Part shown: piece after piece, positions 46,613 through 60,414 of the stretch
How positions within the stretch are numbered: the stretch's first letter is position 1
Layout: every line of letters starts with the position of its first letter
NCBI GenBank assembly: GCA_008933995.1
Contig: WARS01001853.1
Location: 1 to 64,000, forward strand
Direction of reading: 5' to 3'
Length of the DNA: 64,000 nucleotides
Source: Datnioides undecimradiatus
Taxonomy: Eukaryota; Chordata; Actinopteri; Lobotiformes; Datnioididae
The notes under the pieces: model-generated
Databases searched by the model: none
Seen by the model: only the letters and a program-made list of their open reading frames with translations
Told to the model about the DNA's origin: nothing
Made by a program: the position numbers and the translations under genes

Positions 46613-48190
46613 GCCCCCAGCCCTCCCCGCTGGGTTTGATCCAGTGCTGGGGGAGTAATTTCATCACAGGTTTTCCTTTTCTTTTCTTTCTGTGGTCACA
46701 CGGCGGCTGCAGACGAGCCAGATGACTGTGTGCCGAGGTGAGGGAGGGGTCTGCAGAGGGAGTCTGTGTCAGGAAATGTTGAATAATTCCTCAGTTTTCT
46801 GTTTTTTTCTGAATATTTTCTAATTTAATGAAAACATTTTGTTTCTTCCCATCACTTCTCGTTTTACGCCCCCATCTTTCCATCAATAGAGCCTCATCTT
46901 TAAAGCCACTGCAGGACATCTGTCTCCCCCTGCAGGTTAGTCATTGCTGCTTGACACAAAACCTACCAGCGCAGGCATGTCACACCAGACACCAGATTTA
47001 AAAACCCAGCATCATTTAAAACACTCTAACTTTACTGTTTTATACTGTTTTATCATTTCTTTTCTTTTATTTTGTTGTTTCACAATGTAAACTGTCATTT
47101 CTGTCAACATTTTCAGATTTTAGCTGCAAATTTGGTCCCAAGTTTGATAAAAATGAGTTTTTCCCGACTCAGTTTTACTCTTGCGGTTGCAGTTTTGCAG
47201 CTTGTGTTGTGTTCAGTGCGACTCTGTGGATCGCAGTGTCTGTCTGGTCTGACTGAAATATCTCTAATCTAATCTCTAACTCACGCTGAATGAAATGAAT
47301 ATGTCGATATCAGGTCAAAGGTTAAATGCAAAGCTAACAACAGTAGCGTTACAATGTTTTGTGCAGATTGGCAAATGTTAGCATGTTAACATTGTAAATC
47401 AGCATTGTCACGTTAGCATGCTAGTGTTAGCATTTCGCTCAGAGAGCTCACAGAGTCAGCTAGCATGGCCGTAGCGTGTTTATATATAGCGGAGTGATTG
47501 TGGCACAGAGTCCCTTTAGCTCTACCCTGGCACAGGAGGAGCAGGTTTCAGATAAAGCTGTAAGATGCTAAACATCATCAAATAAGATGCTAACATGCTT
47601 TTCTGCACGGGGCATCAGAGGCAGCGTCGTTTTTTGCCACGATGACGGGATAAAATGTTCGATTGTCACACCCGGTAGCCATTGTTGCTCCCGACTTGAC
47701 ATAAAAGACTTGTGAAAATCAGCAGAATTGATCAGCTCTGTTTAAAACATGCATATTTTTATTAAAAATTGTTAAAAAAGTGGGAAAGTTTTAACCTAAA
47801 TGAGCTTTAACGAGAGTGACCAGGGTCCGGGCTGGTGCTCAGAGGTCAGGAGATGCATTTGAACCTGGAGTATCTGGAATCTGCCCGAGCCTGTCGTCCT
47901 GTCTGTCCGGAGGTTTCCACCGTGACAGATAGAGACACCGACTATCTGCCAGAGTCTCTCCATAATTTCCAGGGGGAAGTGTTCCTTCTAAAAGACAAGG
48001 TTGGAGTTGCCGGGGAGTCGGCTGATAACCGCTCAGGTTAAGATGGGACGGGAGGGGCCGGCGTAGTCCGACATGGGCTATCAGACGACAGGCCTCCGAG
48101 CAAACAAACAGCTCTGACCTCTGAAAACAACGGCAGCAGGGAGCAGCTGATAGTGAGAGACGGATAGGTAGACGGTGACGGTGCAGGGAG

Positions 48191-48192
48191 TG

Positions 48193-48224
<32 letters not shown>
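48191..48224. repeat. (GT)n microsatellite
   Basis: About 16 GT units with one GC interruption. Confidence 0.9.
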
Positions 48225-48630
48225 AGGGGGAGGCAGGGAGCAGGGGCAAAGGGGCATGCAGAGAAACAATTATCTGATCCCTCCATGATGTTAGTGCCTA
48301 TTAAGATCAGAGGGTTGTGTGTGTGTGTTGAATTTGAATTGCCTGACATGCTCATGAGCAGCCACATCTGTCACATCGTCATGCCCCGGTCTCTGCGTTG
48401 AAGTGTTGGAGCAGTGGACAAGCGCCTAAAAGTCAGTTTATAACAAAAAAACTGCTTTGATGTTCACTCGCTGAGCGTTTTCATATGATTTTCCTCTTTC
48501 TTCCTCATGAAGCCATCGCTGCCATCTCCCCCCGACCTGAAACCAACTTGTTGAGCGATCCCAAATGTTTTTCAATCCCAGAGGAATCCATGATTTCAAT
48601 CACGATGGCGTCACCAAGTGTGAGTGTTGT

Positions 48631-49153
48631 GTCTGTGTGTCAGCAGCTTCATAAACCGACTCTGGATCAGCTGTAAGACACATTTCTGTGTGTCAGCAGA
48701 TTCATAAACTGACTCTGGATCAGCTGTAAGACACATTTCTGTGTGTCAGCAGCTCATAAACTGGACTCTGGATCAGCTGTAAGACACATTTCTGTGTGTC
48801 AGCAGCTTGATAAACTGACTCTGGATCAGCTGTAAGACATATTTCTGTGTGTCAGCAGCTTGATAAACTGACTCTGGATCAGCTGTAAGACATATTTCTG
48901 TGTGTCAGCAGCAGCTTGATAAACTGACCGATCAGCTGTAAGACACATTTCTGTGCTCCTCTTTCAGCCGCTGCTTGTTTTTAACTCTGTATCTGAAGCA
49001 GATGAAGGATTTTAGTCGTGAAGCGTTGAGCAAACGTTAGCAGCAGCTCGGCTCGCCGCCCCTCCAGGACGTCCTGTGTGCGGCTGACAGCGTGGGAGAA
49101 ACAGTGGTTTTTAAGGTGGAACTGCTTTATTCAGTGTTTCTCTGGGTTTGAAT
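48631..49153 (+). repeat. minisatellite-bearing repeat, left member of an inverted pair
   Basis: Begins with six tandem 53-bp units (starts 48634, 48687, 48740, 48793, 48846, 48899), followed by about 200 bp of unique sequence and ending CTGCTTTATTCAGTGTTTCT-CTGGGTTTGAATC. The whole block is found again, reverse-complemented, at 52163-52619. Each unit junction holds GACACATTTCTGTGTGTC, which can form a small hairpin. No open reading frame of note or terminal repeat is seen; it is probably a non-autonomous mobile element of unknown class. Confidence 0.85.
48634..48951 (+). repeat. six-unit, 53-bp minisatellite
   Basis: Units share TGTGTGTCAGCAGCTT, ATAAACTGACTCTGGATCAG and CTGTAAGACACATTTC. 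They differ by single substitutions and small indels; the last unit has an extra CAG and lacks a few bases. Confidence 0.95.
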
Positions 49154-51721
49154 CAGCAGAGTGTGTTATCCTCTTTACTTTGCTGTCAGACAGGAACTTG
49201 ATGCTGCTGCATGCTCGCTCCAAAACCATTGTTATTATTGTTTGTGTCACTCTGATGCATCCAAACTCACCCTTTAACAGACAATCGCCACACAGTAACA
49301 CAGACAGAGGCTCAACATGAATCTTCTGAGTGATGCTCTGCAGAAAACGACAGTCACATGTGCATTTCCCCTGAGGAATCAACGACGCAGATACTGCCTT
49401 TGTTGTGAAAGCTTGCTGTAACGCGTCAAACAACACATTTTTAAAATGCATCTGCGCTTCTGTGTGCGTAAAGGAGATGCGGCGTATACACATGCACACA
49501 CAGACAAATGAGGGAGGGGATGGACGGCTGTGCAGCAGAAGGGAGCTGAGTGGAGGGGAGGAGGGTCAGCGAATTCTTTGATTACTGACCCCTGCCCTGC
49601 AGATAGCAGAGGTCCTGAACATGCCGAACAACACCGAGGACTCTCTCCTTCACAAACAAGGTGAGGCTCGTGTGCGGGGGCAGCAGGAGGTTTGAAATCA
49701 CAGATCCAGACTCTACAGACCCAGAATACCTGCAGAAGGAGACAGGAAGTAGAATAAAGAGTGTGTATACATTTGTGTCTGCAGATGGAGAGGGATCTGC
49801 TTCACAGTCTCACCGCTGTCTCAGCCTACAGCGGCGTGACTCAGGGATGGTTCAAGGTTCACCTGAGCTGAAGCTTTCTCAGAGGTTTGAAGACAAACCG
49901 TGGAGTGGGAGCTGGCCCCACAGGAGAGGAGGCCTGTTAGCTGAAGGCTCCTGGTTCCTTTCTGCTTCACTCCTGCACCACCGTCAGTGAGTCATTGCAA
50001 AACTCAGTCACATCCTGTTGCAAAAAAAAAAAGATAAATCCATTGACAAAACCGGAGCTGCTGCTTCTAGGGTGGATTAATGCAACTCCCAGACCCTGGG
50101 TAGTTGACTCCAGAATGCCGCTGCAGCTTGATGGTGATATCGGCCCATTATTAGCTTTCTGCTCTTTTATATAACTCTTCTCACACGAGCCTTAAATAGT
50201 GAGATATGATTGCTTTTTAAAGCGCTCTTGTACCCTATCACCACTCTAGATCACTTAGCTCGCAGAGTGCAGCGTTATTCTGTGTTTCTAGCGGCCTCTA
50301 ACAGCAGAATGGTTCATGATTTCAGATTCTCAAATGATTTGCTTTAGATGTTGTCATTAATCTGATTTATTTGGGTTTTTTGACTGTTGATCGGACAAAA
50401 TGAGACTTCTGAAGACATTTTGTTGGACTTTATAGACTAAAAAACACATTTCCAAATAGCAAATATTAGAAATATCATTATTTGTCACAGTCATAATCGG
50501 GACATTGAAGGGTTTCAGTGTTCTGAGGCCTCAGGTGGCTTTTCTGGATCCTCCTCCACTATTAGGGGTAGTACTTGGAGTTGAACCTGCCCTGGCTCCT
50601 TGAAGAGGATCTCCTTGTGTTGTTGAAATTGATATACGGCTGCTGGAAACAACCCCCTAAGTGCATCTCAAGGTTCATTGAAAGGGTGAATAAGATCTAT
50701 AACTCTTGAGTGGATGGCGTTTCTCCTCTGTTGTGTCGGACTGCCACCTTCCAGACTTGTTTCATGAAGGTTACTTCCACTTTATTTGGGCTGTGAAAAG
50801 ACTAAAGCACATTTTTTAAACCAAATCATTAATAATATTGTCACTAATACTGAAGGTTTTCCTTTTTTATTGACATAAATATGTGTTTTCTTTATGTTTT
50901 TGATGTTCAGGAGTTTTTTAATTGAGTCACAGAACAGCAGAGGGAATTTCTGGGATTTAGTCGACGATAAATTTCTAGTTTTCTGCGGTGATCACCATCA
51001 GTTAATACTACACTGTTGTAGGATCGAGGCATCCATCTGGTATGATGATGAGATGCAGTATTACTAATATACACAAATATCATGAATTAGCCAGCCCAGG
51101 CTAATGTCAGTGTGTGTCAGTGCTACTGCCTTGCCCCAGAGAGCTTACTGTGTGAAGGTGCAGTGCCAGCAGGGGCGACACTCCTGAACCGAGCCCTCAG
51201 TGTACGCCAGAGGTCAGGAGGTCAGCACCTTTCTCCCAGCAGGTCACAGTACGTCCCGGTAAAACCGCTTTCTGCTAAGAATGAGCAATGCAGCATCCTG
51301 GCTTAAAGTCATGTTTATTTAGCATTTTATTAAGTTTTATTTTAAATCAAACAAGTATATAATGGGCCACAGTGTTGGATGATGAGAGAAGAGGTTGATG
51401 CAGATTATTTCAGATAACTTTATCTTCTTAGCATGAAGCTCTTCTGACATCTCAGCTCTCCCTCTCACCTCCCCACCCCGCTCTGTGCGTGACATAATCA
51501 TTTGGTGCAAATGAAAGCGACGCAAATCAAAAGTAGCCGATCGAGCCAAATCCAAGCTTTTAAACGTCCCCAGAGATTCGCTAAACGCATTACATCCCGC
51601 AGCGGCTCAGCGACCGCAGACAGCCCAGAATTAATGCAAGCGTTACGGTAAAACTGCAGCACCACTGAGTTACCTTACACCGTCAGCAGGAGTTTAAACC
51701 GTCCAGAGCAGCTGAGGGGGA

Positions 51722-51752
<31 letters not shown>

Positions 51753-52162
51753 CAGCCATTGTTTTTCACATTGCACAACAACACACACTGCAAAAAAAAA
51801 AAACAGGCTTAAAACTATGTAATCCTCCTTAATTAGTCCAAAATATGGGCGAACCATGTCTGACAACAGCGCCTACAATACATGTAGGCTTCCATGGTAA
51901 CGCCAGCCAGAGGTGAAACAGGTCTAGTAACGCTGTGTTAAGTACGGCCCAATTGAACTGTGTAACATTAAAAAAGCAAAACGTCCAGAGTTTCATGTTA
52001 TAGGTGTGACTTTTCTTGGCACAGGATGCTTTTCAAAAGCTGGATTCTGCAACTATCATTTTGATTTCTGGTTTCATCTGTTGATGTTCAGGAGGTTTTA
52101 CTGGGAGCTGAATTCTCCACAGAGGTCTCCCTCCTCTCCAAAAACAAAACAGAGCCGCTTGG
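49154..52162. other. sequence between the two inverted repeat members
   Basis: No supportable gene. It includes a (GT)n run at 51722-51747. The sequence before the right member, about 51850-52160, is complex and may belong to the same or another dispersed repeat. Confidence 0.5.
51722..51747. repeat. (GT)n microsatellite
   Basis: Thirteen GT units. Confidence 0.9.
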
Positions 52163-52619
52163 GATTCAAAACCCAGAGAAACACTGAATAAAGCAGCGTT
52201 CCAATCTAAAAACCACTGTTTCTTCCCACGCCGTCGGCCGCATTAACACGGACGCCCTGAGGGGCGCGGCGAGCTGAGCTGTTGCTAACGTTTGCTCAGC
52301 TTTGTTTCTCTGATAACTCAGATCCAGACGTCCGACGACTGGAAATCCTTTCATCTGCTTCAGATACAGAGTTAAAAACAAGCAGCGCTGAAAAGAGGAG
52401 CACAGAAATGTAAGGTCTACAGCTGATCCAGAGTCAGTTTATCGCTGCCGGACACATGGAAACGGTCTTTACAGCTGATCCAGAGTCGTTTATCAAGCTG
52501 CTGACACACAGAAACAGGTCTTACAGCTGATCCAGAGTCAGTTTATCAAGCTGCTGAAACACAGAAATGTGTCTTACAGCTGATCCAGAGTCAGTTTATG
52601 AAGCTACTGACACACAAAC
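52163..52619 (-). repeat. minisatellite-bearing repeat, right member of the inverted pair
   Basis: Starts GATTCAAAACCCAGAGAAAC and reads as the reverse complement of 48631-49153 with roughly 80 percent identity by eye. It has four 53-bp-type units (about 52405-52619) instead of six. The shared unique part includes ATCTGCTTCAGATACAGAGT and TTAAAAACAAGCAGCGCTGA. Confidence 0.85.
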
Positions 52620-53287
52620 ATCATGTGCAAGGCAGACATAATGATGCCATTAGCAATGCAACCAACACCGACTGTTATCTTGATTAAAATGACACATTAT
52701 TATCTTCTTCGTCTCTGATTGAACATTTATGAAGATTCCACTGAGCGAAATATAGAAGAAACCACGTTTTTATGTTTTTCTTCTGCATCACGTTGAAGAC
52801 GCACCAGACTTTAACAAATCTGTCGTCACAAATCCTACAATATCGTTTTAAACAAACATCACACACCGACTACACACACTTAGCTTTGTCCGCATGCAGC
52901 GCTCCATCGCCGCGGCTTCAAAGCAACGGTTTGCCGACGCTTCCTCCTTCATTTCTCCGTTAAAAGTCATAAATAACACGGGAAATGATAAGTTTCCAGC
53001 AGCAGACGTCTCTGTTGCAGCATGTTTTGTTTGTTTTAATAAAGATTTATTGGTTTTTGTGCAGCGAATCCTCTCTGACCCCACAACGCCGCTAACTGCT
53101 CTGACCCCCACCCCCACCCCACCCCCTCGCCTCCACCTCCACCTCCAACCTAGACTCTTTGTCACCGTGGTGATTGGTAGACTAAACACCGCGCAATATT
53201 CACCAGATCCACGCCCCATTGGCTCATTACCAACATTAAGACGACACAAAAGGAAACACAACTTGTGAGCAAGCCCCACCCATGTGC

Positions 53288-53324
53288 ACCCCCCCCCACA
53301 CACACACACACACACACTCACACT
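53288..53324. repeat. C-run and (CA)n microsatellite
   Basis: A run of C followed by about ten CA units. Confidence 0.9.
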
Positions 53325-54906
53325 CTCTATTTTAAGTGCAAGGTCACATGGACATGAAATTACACACACACGCACAGACCGAAGCCTATATTCTTAACTT
53401 AACATTCTTCGGCCAGTAAACAATCGGGCCGGACAGATGCATCACCGCCGGCAGACAGACAGATTCTGAGGGCTGGGAATGTTTACACGGCCCTGTCGCC
53501 CTCTGAGGCCTCATCCAGAGCCGGCGAGGCCTCAGACGGAGAGGAGAGACACGCCGAGAGACACTGTTCATCAAGTCCTGCGCCGCGGCTGATACGGCTT
53601 CCGATAAAGGCGGCGAGGACGCGCTCGTCGCTGTGTCTTCGCCGCAACAATAGTGTTTTCGTCATTTCTGCACATTTGCAGAGTCAGAGAAGTGGTTTTG
53701 ATCATTATGCAGCAAAACAAAGACTATTCACGCAGGAGGGTCACACAGCGTGATCTTATCCCTCAAAAATGGTGGAACGACACTGTTTTAGGCTGCAAAC
53801 TGAAAATCCAACACCGCTCCAGACAACGCAGTGACTGACAGCTCTCCTCTTCATCCAGAGATGAGCATGAAGAAGATAAATGACTGAGCTGCTCACTCTT
53901 ACTTTCATTTAGCGCCTCAACTGGGTCTGAATTTGAAACCTGGCGCCTACAATACCCACAGTGCAACTTGACTGAGAGTCCAGTCATAGATTTGTGTGTT
54001 TTATGCATAAAGCAGCTAATGTAGCATGAAACAGCCGGTCTGAGGCACAGATGAGCCGCAGCGTCTGGTGAACTCACGTCTTTCTAACTCTGCGCCAACA
54101 GATTTTTACATATTTTCAAAGTTTTTAGTTAATTTCCAGCCCAAACGATTCACGTCGTACTGGATTTTACTGAAACAGCCCTTTCCTCCTTTGTGGTAGT
54201 GCTCACTGAGACATCTAACTTGGACTTTAACTTGTAAAATCAGCGAAGTTTGTCATTAAACAAAGCGGTTTTAACTATAATGATAACAATAATAATAAAA
54301 ATCTCTATCCACCTTTTAAATAATAATCTTTTCTTCCATACTTGAATGTCACGTGCATGTGCATGTGCAGACAATACAATAACTGCACAGCAGCTGTGAG
54401 CAAAGACACCAGGGTCCTCCTGTAATTCAATATGTGGTCTCGATGGTAGCCCACGCTCATGGATGTGTATATGTTGTGCTTTGTTTTCTCACAGTAAAGG
54501 ATCATGTGACCATCCAGAAGTCTCAGGTAGCAGCAGGACTGTGGACGTGTCAGTGCAGCCGTGGCCCTGAAATGAGCCACTTTGCTGTTTAGATGCAAGA
54601 ACTTGTCGCCTGAGCTGCTCGTTTGTGAGCGGATGGTTTCTCTGCACCGATCGCCAGGGGCTGTTGAAGCTGAAGGCTTGTTTCTGCTGCCAGCGTCGTT
54701 GTTTTCTGCAGATCGAATTCCTCACTTTTTTTTTTTTCTGCGTCTAAGAGAAGACAGGAGTCTGGGTGCAGCACTCAGTCGAGTCACGTGACCGAACCAG
54801 AGGCGGCCAGCAGACATGTTGGAGTCCCCCTCGGCCCCGGATACGAGTGAACTGACCGCATTCTACCGTGACTCCACATCAGTCAAGAAGATATACGCCA
54901 CTTCCT

Positions 54907-54926
54907 ACACACACACACACACACAC
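54907..54926. repeat. (CA)n microsatellite
   Basis: Ten CA units. Confidence 0.85.
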
Positions 54927-55450
54927 GCTTAGAAAAAGCCTCCATCCCCGTCTCCATCAGTCAAGTCCTGTGGCCAATGAACTTCCATCGTCTCCAAGGT
55001 TGATAACAAGCCTCTTAAGCTTGGCGGCTAATCAAGCTCAAAAGGAGGGAGAGAAAGAGAGAGATAGTGGAGGAGAACAAGAGGTCTGCCTGTGGATGCA
55101 GTGATGTCTCCCTCTCTCCTTCCTCTTCATTTTCAATTTCCCTTATCTGCCTCTCTCCTCAGGGGGAGGCCTAATAGCCCACGAGGGGGGCTGTGGGCGC
55201 TCCAGAGTCCCTCCACATACCAGTCATTTACTTTAACCGACGACAGAGAGAGTGGAAAGGGGAACGTCTTGATGAATCTTCCGGGGTCACGCGGCTTCCA
55301 TGTTCCCCGGAGTTACCGAGATAGAGTGAGGGAAAAAAATGACAAGGAAACACGAAAAAGCAAAAAACCCTGACCAGTCTGTGGCGTCCATCCCTGCTTT
55401 GATGTGCGTCCCATCAGACAAGCAGCATGAAATAAACAGAAACAAGTGGC

Positions 55451-55490
55451 TGCTGCCGCCGCCGCCGCCACCACCGCCGCCGTCGCTGCT
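55451..55490. repeat. (CCG)n-type trinucleotide repeat
   Basis: GC-rich CCG/CCA/CTG mixture. It produces spurious poly-Pro, poly-Ala and poly-Gly frames on both strands. Confidence 0.85.
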
Positions 55491-58008
55491 ACTGCTCCAT
55501 GTGGTTTGCACTCGGGTTCAACTCCGACTTCCTCTACAGGCTTTAATGAGCTCGGAGTCATTCGGCTTCTGTGTTTCAAGGTTAGGACGCAGTTTATTTC
55601 ACATTCAGCCTTCCTGATGCGTTTGCAGACTTCATGTAAAAATCAGTTTTGGTCTTTTTTCTTTGTGTCTTCGCTGGAAAATGGCTCCGCGCCACAGCTG
55701 CAGAGCTGTGACTTATCTCTGCCGAAGCGTTTCCTGACTCGCTGTTTTTCTTACTCTTTCACAACTCTTTTGTTTCCTGACATCTCACTCCCTTCATTTC
55801 TAGTCATTTCCTCTAAACAAGCCAACGTTATCATCATGGATCCAATCCATTACAATGATATAGTGCGGCCAAAACATCAGCAGAACATGAATGAATCAAA
55901 CAACGTCCTCAGTCACGCTAGCAGCCCTGTGAGGCTGCACCATGGTGTTTTGAGCTATCGTTAGCATGCTAACATGCTCGCAGAGACCATGCTAACACGA
56001 ATGGAGTGCATTTATTTAACACCGGACCACTCAAAGCTCTCCACACTACGTTAGCATTCGTACACTGATAGCAAAGCACATCTCAAAGGAAACTAAGAGA
56101 CGTACACACACTGGTTGCCATCTGGAGCAGTTTGGGGGTTAATGTTTTGCCCTGGGACGCCCCAGAGGACGACCCCCTGTACACCCTGGTGTTTAGCAGG
56201 TGATGTTTACCGTGTTCACCGGCTTGCTAACATGCAACCAAACACAAAGCGCTGCTGAGGTTGGCGGGAGCCTCATTAGTTTCGCAGCTAATGTTTTGCA
56301 GCTCTGCACCTCACAGCTCACGTCCAGTGCTGCTGATGCAGGAAGCAGCGAGGCGGAAGGCAGGAGGTGGTGTTCGGGCGTACAGCATGCAACTGTCACG
56401 CAGGAGACTGGAGCGCGCGTCCAATCACAGACCCGCGATTAGGATTCCTCCGTGACTGCAACATTGGCAGCTTTCTCTGCACACACTGAAAGCCTTAAAT
56501 GCAGATATCATAGAAAGAGTGATTTGGTGTTTTGCAGAAACAGCCAATATGGAGTCTGTGAAGACTTCTACTGTGCCTTTAACATCTCTGAGCACCTCTG
56601 AGCACCAAGTCTACATGTTTTTTGTTTCAGGTTATATACCGTCGGCTGCTTTTTCTTGAAGTTGTGCACATAAACGTCAAATGATAGCGAGAACGAGGCT
56701 GCTGAGGCCTTCAGAGCAGATGGGATGAAGAGAGGAGGAGGTTGTTATTGTAGTTCCACCTGGTCACCTGTAGAGGCTCACGGAGGTCACAGACAGACAG
56801 ATTGGTCTAGCTTCTCTCCCTCCCCCGTCACTCTTCTTCGTCTTCACTCTCATCTCTTTCCCACGACTCTCTTACCTCATCTTCTCTCCTCACTGTGCCG
56901 CCCCCCCCCCTTCCTCCTCCTCCTCCGCCTCCTCTTCTCTCCGGCGCTTGTCATCTCTCTGTCACGAATCACCTCCTCTAACCCTCGTCCCATTCAGCCT
57001 CTCCACCGTCTCTGCTCTCTCCCACAGCCAGGAGGACATTGTGCTGTTTTAATAGTACAGGTGAGAAGGAAACAGGTAAATCAAAGCTTTTCATTAGTTA
57101 ACATCATGTGCCGTTGCCTTTAAGTTGCAACTAACTCTAACTCCAACTCATCCGTGTCAAGACTGGACACTCTGAGCAAATCAGCTGACGTGTTTCTCCT
57201 CAGGGAGGAAGTTGTGGTGGACGGAGGGGTCAAACACGGGAAATTCACTCAGCAGACTGTCTGCGTCCAGGTTTGGCTTAAAACAAAAATGCTGTCCTCG
57301 ACCTAACTGAGTATCTTTGGTGCAGAAGCCCAATCAAACTGCAGTGTACCTGGTGCATCTGTACGAGACCTGGGGACCTGGGACTGTGTGTGCATGTGTG
57401 CATGTGTGTTTTTTGGTTTGCATTGGTTGGAAAACATGCATAAAAATACATTTCACGTTCTGTCTGAGAAAAACCAAACACAAGACTAAACCCAATCAAA
57501 ACTCCTTCATCCGAACAACAAAAACACACAAGAGGTGCTGCAGCACTTCACATTTCAGGATTTACACGGTAAGATGTAGATCTACAGTTTGCATTTTAAA
57601 TAAATGAACGTGCAGCACCAGCGTTCGGTGCCAGTGCAGGACACTGTGTGCTCTTGCATCGGTATCGGCCACAATCTTTCCCTCATACTCACCAACAGGA
57701 TGCAGATGTTGTAAGAAAATGCTGCGTTCAACCCGCAAAAAGTGTTTCTCTGTGTCTGTTCGGCAGAGTCGTCCATCATCCTCTTTCTAATTGTATAAAC
57801 TCAGGCTAATTTATGGTTCTGGACAATAAATAAAATAGAATTTAATTAATTGTTAGACTTATATAATGATAAATAATATACAATTACTACTGAACAAATG
57901 ACTGCAACACGGGGCCACCGACGTCACATTCAACCCAGGAGAAGGAGCTGTGTCATCAGAGGGAGAGGAATTAAAGTGAGAGACACCGTGACAAGTGTGT
58001 GTTGAAAA

Positions 58009-58011
<3 letters not shown>

Positions 58012-58041
<30 letters not shown>
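58012..58041. repeat. (CA)n microsatellite
   Basis: About 15 CA units. Confidence 0.9.
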
Positions 58042-58043
<2 letters not shown>

Positions 58044-58225
58044 CCTTTCTACCTCTCTGCCTGTCCCTCCCTTCTCCCCCCTCCTGCTTCTCTAACGTCA
58101 CTCCTGCAGGGCAGATAAGACCGAGCCGGGCTGTCAGCGGACGCCATGTCTGTCACTGCTGTCTCACACACACACATGCACACACACACAAATCCTGGCA
58201 CTGACAGAGGAGGAGGGAAGGGTGG

Positions 58226-58320
58226 GTGTACCATATCAGTTCATCAATTATAGTCCCAATATTGACCTTTTGATTGCAGTGTAATTGGATCAATCTTCCC
58301 AATATGGCCGAACATGCCCT
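58226..58320. other. candidate conserved non-coding element
   Basis: A compact AT-balanced stretch without simple repeats, containing CAATTATAG, GTGTAATTGGATCAAT and several ATTG/CAAT words typical of homeodomain and CCAAT-type sites. Conservation cannot be tested here. Confidence 0.25.
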
Positions 58321-59126
58321 CGAGATGCACTCAGCAAAAAACCTGATTGTGCAAAAACAGTTTTAACCAAATTAGCCGCTAACTCTGACTGTGATGTGCC
58401 TCCAGCAGGAAGCGCAGGCTGCTGCACACTGACATGTCTTTCACAATGTATTTCACTTTAAAGCAGAACAGCAGGCCTCCACTCGTCTGCCGGTAACCGT
58501 GATTATACGCTGCCGTTCCTGAACGCAGCGCGGCGCTAGCTGGAGCTGTGACGCAAACACAGCAGTGTTAAACACAAAACGGTGTGTAGCTCCTGTCCCA
58601 CCGGTGATCATGTGACATACCTCGCTATGCCAAAGCACTACAGGTGTGGCTAGCAGCTAATGCTTGCTCGTTACCAGGAACAGCTAACGGCGTCTGAAAA
58701 CAACTTTCTACCACCATGTGTTTGGTACATGGCGCTAATTAGCAAAGGATGCTAACAAGTTCTTAAACAACAATGGTAAACATGCTAACGTGAGCACTAT
58801 TAGCATTACAGCCGCTAACAATGTGACTTTAACTTCACTGTGACTTGACTGATTGTGCAGCAGCTTTCATTCGTCCTAAAATGAGATATTCTTTATAATG
58901 AGTGCTGACACCTCGCAGAGCTGCAGCATCGATGTGTTTATGAGCTTTTCTCATTTTCATAACACACAAACTCTTAAGAGTGGCCACGATCAGTCCAGCG
59001 TTTCACCACCGCACAGAAATTATTCCAAAAAATGTTCAGCGATGATAAAAACTATATTTTCTGTGAATTGATGTTGGTGATTGTTGCATGGCATGCACAC
59101 ACTTTCTTTTCTACGCGCGCATTCCT

Positions 59127-59136
59127 CACACACACA

Positions 59137-59167
<31 letters not shown>
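59127..59167. repeat. (CA)n microsatellite with CG interruptions
   Basis: About 20 units. Confidence 0.9.
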
Positions 59168-59298
59168 TCATCACACACACTCACTCTGTCCAGGCAGGAA
59201 CACCGACCAAATAGAGGCGATTATACCATTAAGGCGGTCACTAATCATGCTCGACCTTTTTCCTGCACATGTAATAAGTCTCAGCTAAACCCCCCCCC

Positions 59299-59301
<3 letters not shown>

Positions 59302-59343
<42 letters not shown>
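59302..59343. repeat. (CA)n microsatellite
   Basis: About 21 units following a C run. Confidence 0.9.
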
Positions 59344-59347
<4 letters not shown>

Positions 59348-60413
59348 CTACAGCTATTTTATGAGTTAAATCCTTTGGTTCTTTGACTGAAAATGTGTCA
59401 AACTTTACTTTTTACTCCTTTAAACTAACACCTCTGATGCTCTCAGGGCTCAGACATACAATTGCAGTTTTGACTGTGATCTGGCTGGAGTTAAGACCCC
59501 CCCACCCCCTCCAGGGACCCCCACCTCCCGATCCTAAATGGAGTCAAGGAAAGCCAGGGTGTCCCTTCGCCCCGAAACACACCTCTGCACTTAACGTCCA
59601 GCGCCGTCTCTGGAGTCATTTCTCTGAAACGGCAGCCTCTTAAAAGGCTCAAGGTGTTGCATATTATCAAGGCTTAACGCAGGAGGCCGAGCGCAGCGAA
59701 GGGAGAGGAAGGGAGGGGGGGGTGAGGCAAGAAAGTTTAAAATAGAGTGGAGAGAGAGGCAATAAAACGCCAGAGAAAGAAGAATCTCAGAAGAAGAGGA
59801 GCATATAAAGGTGAAGGTTCAGGGCGTGCAGAGAAATGTTCATTTATTTATCCTCCGTCCCGAAGCATAAACTGATAATAAGTCACTCCGCAGGGGTCTT
59901 TGGATCTCCTTCCAGCCGTTTTACAGTAAAGGATTATGGGCCATTAAAAAGAGGAACTGGATCAAAACAATGTGTTGCGATGAAAAATGGCGACGCCTCC
60001 CAGACGCGATGTAGCAATCAAACCGAAACACGGTGAACTTCCGCGGCCGACCTCGGAAAAAATGCACACGCACGCCGTTCGGACGGGCCTCGGTGCGTAT
60101 CCCAGGATTCCTCGGGTGCCATCACCAGTTGCGTGTCTTGTAAACGTCAGCGGCGTGGAGACGGTGGTGGTTGCAGGGGTCGGCGTTGAACCCCGCAGAG
60201 AGACATTCTTCTTCTCGGCTTCACCTTGTGCTGAAAAGTAAATGTTTAAGCGAGCGCGGATAAACAGCCTTAAATCATGAGCGTGAGCCGCGAGCGCACA
60301 CCTTATGGGGGAATGGAGGAATTCTGGGAAATAAAAAGCTGTCCCTTGGCTGTATCTCTGGGGGTATCAGAAGTGTGACAGAGCGGAGGCGCGTGCGACA
60401 GAGACACGAGCGT

Positions 60414-60414
<1 letters not shown>

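Larger units (their letters stand above)
44458..48630. other. intergenic region, no gene seen
   Basis: Contains possible dispersed-repeat scraps at 45670-45915 (CTGCCCTCTAGTGGCC near 45871) and a TTAGCATG/GCTAAC-rich stretch at 47325-47480. The part 46140-46260 looks unusually complex and may be conserved non-coding DNA (inference). Confidence 0.45.
52620..58225. other. intergenic region, no gene seen
   Basis: Reading frames here are short, low-complexity or GC-driven. The stretch 53760-54110 and the TTAGC/GCTAAC-rich stretches around 55960-56240 look like dispersed-repeat scraps. 56800-57030 is a C/T-rich tract. Confidence 0.5.

Noticed and set aside
55446-55964. 172-residue frame starting with an alanine run
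   Set aside because: The start is the CCG repeat read as poly-Ala; the rest has no motif and no splice context.
56725-57123. 132-residue Ser/Leu/Pro-rich frame
   Set aside because: It is a product of a C/T-rich tract with few stop codons, not a coding signature.
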